Part shown: piece by piece, positions 56,772-64,000 of the stretch
Position numbering within the stretch: the stretch's first letter is position 1
How the letters are laid out: each line of letters starts with the position of its first letter
The notes under the pieces: generated by a model
What the model was told of the DNA's origin: nothing
The model's input: the letters and a program-made list of their open reading frames with translations, nothing else
Databases searched by the model: none
Assembly: GCA_026686845.1 (NCBI GenBank)
Contig: JAIVEN010000013.1
Coordinates: 17,752,001-17,816,000, forward strand
Length of the DNA: 64,000 nt
Reading direction: 5' to 3'
Source: Adenanthera pavonina
Taxonomy: Eukaryota > Streptophyta > Magnoliopsida > Fabales > Fabaceae
Program-made: the position numbers and the translations under genes

Positions 56772-57685
56772 TGATAGAGTACGATCGAGGCATGAAGCAT
56801 ATGATGAGGAGGGCAAGCTAAGAGCAACAATGGACCATAGACAAATTCAAGGCCCACTTCAAGGCATTGGAGGACCAATGACTAGAGCTAGAACAAAAGC
56901 CATGAATGGGGTGATTCAAGACATTATTAACATGGAACCATTACATTTCAATGATTTTGAGGCCCAAAACAAAGAAAGAGGCAAGCTGAAAATCTGGAGC
57001 CAAATTATAGTCAAAGAACCCAACTTGGAGAAAGCCCAATAAGGAGGATTCATTTAAAATCCATGTGCTTCTCATGTGCTCACTCAAAGTGACGTTTTTA
57101 ATAAGTTTTATTAGGATTATTTTAGTCAATTTGTTTCCTTTTCAATAAAAGGCAAATAATTATCTGATTTGCTTTACTTTATGCATTTAAGAGGAGCCAA
57201 CCTTTTCAAATTCAAAATTAGAATTAAATGCTCCTTTTGACTTAAGATTTCCTTTTTGTATTAATTAGCATTAATAAGGTTAGGTTTGTGGGGTGAACTA
57301 GAGTTAGTTTGTGGGTTAATACTTGCCTATAAATAGGCACCTCTTGTACTCTTGCAAACACAATATGAATGAATGAATTTCTTTTAAACAACTTTGTTGT
57401 TGTTCAGTGAGTTCTTTCTTGCTTATCCTTGAGTGCCAGAAAGAATGAGGACTTATCAAGGAGTGGTGATCCTTGTGGCGTCCCGGAGTTAGGATTCAAG
57501 AGACGGGTTCTCTTGGAGTCTACTTCCTTCTACCAACATTTTGTTCAGTCTTCTTATTTCATCGTGTCTATTTTCTTTAGTTTTTGTTCTTCATTATTCT
57601 TGTGTTCAATTTATCTTTCCTTGAGTTGCACGATCCTTATATCAAAGAAGGCTCTTAGGACAGGTTCCTAACGTGTCTCCCATCA
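56772..57685 (+). repeat. Solo LTR, family C
   Basis: 914 bp with perfect TSD GGTGG (56767-56771 and 57686-57690). TATA box CTATAAATAG at 57327-57336; hairpins 57457-57475 and 57497-57515. The in-LTR frame 56740-57042 encodes GGPMTRARTKAM. Interrupts the copia gag. Confidence 0.9.
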
Positions 57686-57690
57686 GGTGG

Positions 57691-58525
57691 TAAAGGGACC
57701 ACTGGATTGGGAAGCAGGAAGAAAACAAAGCAGATAATATTTTTATTTTGCATGCCTTGGTTGATCATAAGATTCAATGTGCCATGAAATATGTTCTTTC
57801 TTTCTATTGCCATTAGCATGCACAAAATGTCTCAAATATACATTCTGATTCTTTATCTTAATCTTTTCTTTAGCTGCATAAGAATCATAGCCAAGTCCAA
57901 CCTTTCCCTGTGATATTCTTTGGCTTCCCATTAAAGCAAACAACATGTCTTTTTCTTTCGTGAGTCTAGACATGCTTTTTACCAGATAGTCATTAGTTTG
58001 TTTCAACTCAATGCATGATTTACAGCAAACAGATTCAGTATGCAAAGAAGCAGTTTCAGAGATGTTGCATTGAGATTTTAGTTTGTTAATCTTTTTCTTG
58101 GTTTGCTCAAGTTCTTTGGCAGTCTTAATAAACTCATCATGCAATTCATGAAATGCATCCAGTAATTCAAAATAGGAAGGTTCAGATTCATATACCTCAT
58201 CCTCTTGGTCATTGTTGGATGGAGTTTCAGCTTCTTCAGATGCAAGAGCCATCAGACAGATGTTATCAATCTCATCTTCTTCCTCATCTGAGCTATTGCT
58301 CCAGATTGATGAGATGTAAGCTCTTTTCTTCTTGACTTTTTCTGCAGCTTTCTTTTCTTTTTCCTGCTTCTTGAGGAATTGTGGGAATCCATTTGATGTG
58401 TCCCTGCTTCTTGCACTCGTAGCAGGTTACAGGCTCTTTTCCTTCTCTCTTACTATCTCCAGCTGCTCCTTTCTTGAAGAATTTCTTGCTTCTTTTCTTG
58501 TTGTAAAATCTTCTAAATTTTCTGA
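57691..58525 (-). pseudogene. gag: Copia gag, C-terminal part
   Basis: The longest frame, 57743-58252 (169 codons), has ESEPSYFELLDAFHELHDEF, a coiled coil (ELEQTKKKINKLK) and MSRLTKEKDMLFALMG, typical of SIRE-type Gag downstream of the zinc knuckle. Upstream, CYECKKQGHIKW (near 58400) is a knuckle lacking its last Cys. The gag N-terminus is missing: the frame runs into LTR sequence at about 58526. Confidence 0.75.
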
Positions 58526-60044
58526 CTATGATATTTATCCTGGTTCAGTCTCTCAACTTGACCTACGTCCAGTCCCCAAGTCATCACTTGAGATTTTCCA
58601 CTATTCTGCAAGAATTCAGTGGACTTCTTGCAAATGCCTTAGTACAAAGTTGATGCTCTATTTCTAGAGCTCACACTTTCACTCTTTGCACTATCACTAA
58701 GCGCTTCTCCAATCCCTTGTGATATCCCCTCACAAGAAAATCTTTCTTCCAGATGAAGATAAGATTGTGTAGAACAAATAAACTCTCTTAATTAGAGTGA
58801 ATATGAAAGTTGGAATACAATGTTTGAAGTATGTGAGAGTAAGAGAGTTTGAATAGATGATTTGGTAGAGTTTCAGTATATACAAAGTAATTTTGTTACC
58901 CACATCTTCAAATGAAGTTTTATTTATAGATTTCTGCCTCAACTATACGTTAGAAATAAAACCTAGCCGTTAGAGACGTTACCCAATGGTTACTTTGAGA
59001 AACTATCTGTTTACCAACCGCATTTAATGCTTCTGACACTCAAAGTTCGAATTTCAGTTGGTCAACAGACGAATATCGTAGAAACCGAAAGTTACAGTCT
59101 TTAACGTTGAACACCCGAAGTTTGTCTGTTATGAAGCAAAATTCGAATTTTCATCTTTAGAAAATGATTCTATGTTGGAACAGACGAATTTTCATGTTAA
59201 AAGTCTTTCTGTTAAGTATGAACAGTAATTTCATTTTCCTACAGTGCCTTCGAAATTCAAATTTTGGAACCCCAAAATTTGTCTGTCAGAAGCTGGTTTA
59301 ATGAGGCACAATAGTTCATCAATTTAAAATTTGAATTTTCAAAGGGCAAAGTTCGTCTGTCAGAGAAACCTCTTTTGAGACTTACTTTAAAGTTTGAATT
59401 TCTAAATACTATCATTCGTATGTCAACATATCATTATAATAGATTCACAAGCTTTGTTTTTGAAATTCGAATTTTCATATTCAAAGTTCGTCTGTCAGTG
59501 AGCAATTTTACAACTCTTTTTAAACTTGCTTTTAGATAAACTTTGACATATTCTCAGATGAATTTTTCAATTTTCATAAGTTTCATTTTATCTAAAATTC
59601 GAATTTTCAAAAGCCAAAGTTCGTTTGTCAGAAAAGGCTCTTTTCAGACACATATCAAAATTCGAATTTCTCAAGTTAAAATTCATCCGTCAGAGAAGCC
59701 TCTTTTCAGACTTGTTCATTTTTAATACGAAATTCAAATTTTCAAAGCCAAAGTTTAAATTTTCAAAATAACAGATCAGTATAAACCTTTCAAACTTCGT
59801 CTGTTGGCGCGTGTTTTTCAAATATTCCATGAATTAACATAGAATCAAGGTTTTAAAATATTTTTTCACCAAATCAAAGTCTTTTACTCAAATTAAAACA
59901 TTACTAAACATTGTATATCTATTCTTGCACTGATTTTTCTAGAATTCCTTCACTCGAACCCTTTTGTGCACCTTTGATTATTCCAAGCTCTTGAAGGTTG
60001 GTTTGGAATCATCAAAACACTTGATTCAATAAGCTTTTTTTGTT
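58526..60044 (-). mobile_element. Ty1-copia (SIRE-like) LTR, partial
   Basis: Matches 62340 onward (TATTTATCCTRGTTCAGTC, GACCTACGTCCAGTC). Contains about ten copies of the TTCGAATTTT / GTTCGTCTGTCAG motif at 59040-59800. Joined directly to gag at 58525, so PBS and gag start were deleted. Joined on the right to a family-A LTR piece near 60044. No gene. Confidence 0.6.
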
Positions 60045-60304
60045 GGGCTTGATTTTTGGGCTTAAATCTAAACTTCTATATATGATAACATAATCATGCC
60101 AATGTTGTGCTCTTGGCTTCAAATTCACTTAAGTGTAAAGGCTCCAACTCAAGTTACTTATTGACCATACCATTCAAGGCCTCTTTCATTGCGATAGTTT
60201 TTTTATCTCGTCATTGGGCCTCCCATGCCTTGTAATGGATCAATTCTCTTCCGCTTTTGGATCACATGTTTAGCCTCTTTTTCTCCAATGTCTTGAGCTT
60301 GCTA
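60045..60304 (-). repeat. LTR A fragment, minus
   Basis: Complement matches the first 260 bp of LTR A from AGCAAGCTCAAGACATTGG, including GGGAGGCCCAATGACG where A encodes GGPMT. It lacks the first 15 bp and joins the end of an LTR B. Confidence 0.65.
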
Positions 60305-60980
60305 TAAGTGAACCCTTTTGGGACCCATCCAAAGAACTCACTTTGATGCACAAGACACCCGGATCTTTGCGAAACAAGGAACACAAAGACTAGACAGTAA
60401 AGAAAAGAACGAGAATACACAGGAATGGAAACAAAAGAAAGCCAAAACAAAGAAATAAAATGGATAAATGTTGGTCTTAATGAATTAGAACGCAAGAGAA
60501 TCGGTCTCTTGAACCCTAGTTCCGGTGACGCCACAAGGAAGGAACCCTAATAGGATTAGGAGACTTTAGGCCCAAACAACACTCCTATTGGACCTAGGAA
60601 ACTAATAAAATAATGCCCTAAAATAAAATAACGAAAATTGATAAAAAAAATAATAAAATAATACCTAAGCCCTTATAAACATGCCACCACATTAATGAAA
60701 TCACATGTTTGGCACATGACATGTTTATTTACAAGGTGGGCTATCAAAAAGACTATTATTTAACCAATTGGGCTTTATTACTCAACATAATTCAGCCCAT
60801 AGTTAATAAAAACGAAATTAACACTAATTAAGCCCAATAATACTTAAGTCACATGCTATTTTAGTGAAGCACATGATCTTTTAAGTAATCTCTTCCAATG
60901 GGCTTCTCTTGGGCTTGAATCTTTCCAAGTGATGAGGCCTCCTACCATGTTCATGAATTTGTCCAAGCCATCCTCTATCA
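60305..60980 (-). repeat. LTR B, minus, with internal deletion
   Basis: Sense start TGATAGAGGATGGC at 60980, inserted in gypsy pol. Internal deletion at about 60540 removes the first hairpin (CACAAGGA joined to AGGAACCC). The sense end has lost its terminal TCA and is fused to the LTR A fragment. Confidence 0.65.
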
Positions 60981-62210
60981 CTATGCTTCCTAGTATGCTT
61001 GCATCATACAATCCCTTAAGCATCTCAAAACCAAGCAATCGAGTTTGTAAAGAAGTAAGAAGAGTATACCTGCTAGATAAAGCATCCACTACAACATTTT
61101 GCTTACCTTATTTGTGCTTGATTACATATGGAAAGAGGTCTTAGTAAATTCCAACCATCGAGTATGTCTTTTATTCAACTTACTTTGTGACTTTTGTACT
61201 TTAAACTCATGATCAAAATGTATGATAAATTCTTTAGGCCAAAGATAATATTGTCAAGTCTCTAAAGTTCTCTTTAAGGCATAAAGTTCTCTACCATAAG
61301 TGGAGTAGTTTAAAGTAGGACCACTAAAGTAAGCCATTGGCCCATTATCTTGCATTAAGATAGCTCCAAACCAGATGCATCACACTCAACCTTAAAATCT
61401 TTGCTAAAATTTGGTAAAACAAGTAGTGGTGCATTGGTGAGGTTTTTTTATAAGTGTTGAAAGCTTTCTCTTGTTCCTCATCCCATTTAAATGTTACATG
61501 CTTTTTAACTAACTCATTCAAATGTGCTATTATAGATGAAAAATCTTTAACAAACCTCCTATAAAAGCTAGCTAAGCCATGGAAAGATCTCACCTCATTA
61601 GCATTCTTTGGAGTAGGCCAATCTTGAATTGCTTTAACCTTTTCCTCATTTACTTGGATTCCTTGAGCACCTACAACAAAACCAACAAACACAATAGAAT
61701 CCAACCAAAAGGAACACTTTTGAATGTTTGCATAAAGCTTATTTGCTCTAAGAGTATTAAAGACTTCACACGAATGGACTATGTGGCCTTCTAGGTTCTT
61801 CCTATAGACTAAAATGTCATTAAAAAAAACCACAACAAACTTTCCTATGAATGAACGGAAGACATGATTCATAAGACTCATGAATGTGCTAGGTGTATTA
61901 ATTAATCCAAAAGGCATTACTAACCATTCATAAAAGTCCAAATTTCATCTTAAATACAGTTTTTCACTCATCTCCTTCTTTTATTCAAATTTGATGATAA
62001 CCACTCCTAAGATCAATGCAGAATCATGCAATTCATCAAGCATGTCATCTAGCCTAGGGATAGGGTAGCGATACTTAACTGTTATTTTGTTGATAGCTCG
62101 ATAATCCACGACCATACGCCATGATCCATCTTTCTTAGGAACTAGGATGACCGGTACAGCGCAAAGGCTTAAATTTTAATGCACAAAGCCTTTTCTCATG
62201 AGTGTTAGAT
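60981..62210 (-). pseudogene. pol: Gypsy RT-RNase H fragment
   Basis: Minus strand: LMRKGFV near 62205, VPVILVPKKDGSWRMVVDYR, then frameshifts near 61960-62030, then a 198-codon frame 61345-61941 (EWLVMPFGLINTPSTF; FNDILVYRKN where YLDD-type catalysis would be, so a catalytic Asp is lost; EVRSFHGLASFYRRFVKDFS), RNase H traces, and LSSRYTLLTSLQTRLLGFEM before LTR B. Related to but distinct from A and D. Left and right parts are missing. Confidence 0.8.
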
Positions 62211-63282
62211 TTGCTGGCTTCTCAAAAGGTGGGGTGAATTGGAAAGATTAAAATTTTCTATAAAAAGTGTAAGAAAGCAATGAAAGCAAGAGTGACAGAA
62301 AAATAGAGTAAAAAATATAACAAAGTAAAAATCAAGATAAGGGAAAAGAAGACACATATTTATCCTAGTTCAGTCTCTTTTTCTTGACCTACGTCCAGTC
62401 TTCAAGCAGCCACTTGAGATTTTCCACTATATTGTAAGAATTTATTGGGCTTCTTACAATGCCACATTACAACTCTATGCTCTGTTCTAAGAGCTTGCAG
62501 GTTTACTCTTTGTACTCTATCTTAGTGCTTCCCAAATCCCTTGTGAAATCCTCTCACAAGAATATCTATCTTCCACATGAAGATAAGATTGGTTATATAG
62601 CAAATAAACTCTCCGATTTAGAGTAAATACGATATAGTTGAAGTACAAGATAGGAAGTGTGTGAGAGCAGAAGGCTTTCACTAAAGAATTTTGTAGAGTT
62701 TCAATATATACAATGTAAATTTGTTACCCACAGTTTCAAATGAAATTCTATTTATAGATTTATGTCTTAACTATACGTTAGAGATAAGATCTAGCCATTA
62801 GAGATGCCCCCAATGATTAATTTGTAAAAACTATTCGTTCACCAACTGCATTTAATGCATCTAACATGCAAAGTTTGAATTTTGGGGAGTCAACAGACAA
62901 ATTTCATAGAGACCGTAAGCTAAAGACATTAACGTTGAGTTTTGAAGTTCGTTTGTTCTAAAGCAAAATTTGAATTTTCGTCTTTAACAAATGTTTCTAT
63001 GTTGGAACATATGAATTTTCAAGTTTAAAGTTGAAGTGGTAAGTGTGAAAAGTTGTTCCATATTGCTACAGTACCTTTTTAGTTCAAATGAGTTTAATAT
63101 GGCACAAAGATTCTTTTCAAAATTCAAATGTTCATACCAAAGTTCGTCTGTTAGAGAGATTACTTGTTCATCTATTAGAGAACTCACTTGGAACTCTTTT
63201 TAAACTTTACTTTCAGATGACCTTTGACATATCTTCAGAGGAACCTCTTTTCAGACTAACATATTTTAAATCTGAAGTTCTT
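62211..63282 (-). mobile_element. Ty1-copia (SIRE-like) LTR, partial
   Basis: GGTGGGGTGAATTGG at its left end (LTR end in sense orientation), the GACCTACGTCCAGTC block, ATTTATAGATTTATG, then TTTGAATTTT / GTTCGTCTG motifs. It sits in gypsy pol on the left and runs into gypsy leader sequence on the right at about 63283. No TSD found. Confidence 0.55.
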
Positions 63283-64000
63283 GGGTATTGATTTTTTTCT
63301 CAATCAATTTAGTTTCCTATTTTGAATGATTGCAATGCAAGTTGAAGAAAATTGCCTATTTTGAGGTTCTTGGCCTCCAAGTCACAAAAAGCTTCCTAAT
63401 TACGTAACCTTTGATGGTAAGATTCGTATTTTTTTGCCACTTTCCAAATCTTTTCAGATTCTAGTTTCCTAATCTTGTCATATCCTTTCTTTCCTAATTT
63501 CTCTGTGTTGAATCATTAGTTTCCTATTTTCTTCCTTGATTCTATTTCCTATTTTCTTCCTTTCTTAGTTTCCTAATTTGTTGCTTGTGTCTATTGTCTA
63601 GATTTTGTGCTTTTCTTTCCTTCTATAATTGTCATGCCACTTTCCCAAATTCATCCCTAGCATTTTCCTTCCTTTTTCTTTCCACAAAAAACATGCTGCA
63701 CATTTAATCTTTCTAGTGGTCAATATTTGTGCACGTTTTTACCTTCTTGAATACCATATTACATGCTTATTGTGATCAAACTTGCTGCACATTATCCTTC
63801 TTGATTGTTGGTCTAAAATCTGATTCTTTGAAGACTTTGAATTTTGGAACTTTAGTTTTGTGATTGCCACTTCATACATACTTCTCCTTTTGATTTGTTG
63901 GAATTTGATTAAGAACACTATAAGGAGCAAGTTGAGTGGTAAAAGGCAAGAGTATTGTACATTATTGAAAAAACCAATTTTTTTATGTGAAACACGAGTG
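63283..64000 (+). other. Leader of a G1-type gypsy element (G5), continuing past the window
   Basis: Closely matches the complement of the G1 leader (about 5480-6230), for example TTGAGGTTCTTGGCCTCC at 63362 and TGATTTGTTGGAATTTGA at 63891, ending just before where gag should begin. Its LTR and PBS are missing; it starts abruptly after copia LTR sequence. Confidence 0.65.

Noticed and set aside
58153..58667. Plus-strand frames over the copia gag region
   Set aside because: Antisense shadows of the minus-strand Gag coiled-coil and Lys-rich sequence.
60302..60985. TSD for the minus LTR B at 60305-60980
   Set aside because: CTAT occurs on both sides, but the left flank is another LTR rather than the interrupted pol, so the match is probably chance.

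Overview
The window is plant nuclear DNA, most likely from a eudicot. It is AT-rich and built almost wholly of LTR retrotransposons nested inside one another. The only host-gene sequence I can support is the 5' part of a nuclear gene for a chloroplast rubredoxin-like protein (46869-47288). I see no rRNA, tRNA, CRISPR array or satellite array. Most boundaries come from LTR termini (TGATR...YATCA for the main gypsy group), 5-bp target-site duplications (TSDs), polypurine tracts (PPTs) and initiator-tRNA-Met-type primer-binding sites (PBSs).

Layout. 1-10041: a Tekay/Del-like LTR (minus) split by a Ty1-copia LTR, which is itself split by the complete non-autonomous gypsy element G1 (2143-7619). 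10182-10920: solo LTR of another family. 10926-12381: no gene seen. 12382-13941: second Tekay/Del-like LTR. 13942-17495: truncated element G4 (plus). 17496-33870: gypsy family D (plus), with three 5' LTR copies in tandem, a decayed gag-pol and a 3' LTR; the tandem LTRs are interrupted by a Tekay-like LTR (18683-21933, itself carrying a solo family-C LTR) and by element G2 (23454-27221). 33938-34598: truncated LTR B. 34599-39703: element G3, the youngest. 39835-58525: one SIRE-like Ty1-copia element (minus) in pieces, split by two solo LTRs, the rubredoxin-gene segment, the nearly intact gypsy element A (47732-55126), an LTR B and another solo LTR. 58526-64000: copia LTR pieces, fused gypsy LTR pieces, a dead gypsy RT/RNase H fragment and, at the right edge, the leader of a G1-type element.

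How the elements relate. Families A and D carry Gag, protease, RT, RNase H and integrase, and their reading frame runs on into the 3' LTR with a GPMTR-type basic motif. That arrangement resembles CRM-clade chromoviruses (inference). G1, G2 and G3 (and probably G4) keep related LTR ends, PBS, leader and Gag, but RT to integrase is replaced by a hydrophobic Ser/Phe/Cys-rich block shared by G1, G2 and G3. They look like non-autonomous partners of the autonomous families. All share two neighbouring RNA-hairpin motifs in the transcribed part of the LTR, with compensatory base changes between families, and a predicted leader intron between PBS and gag. The covarying hairpins and the replaced-pol lineage are the observations I consider most worth following up.
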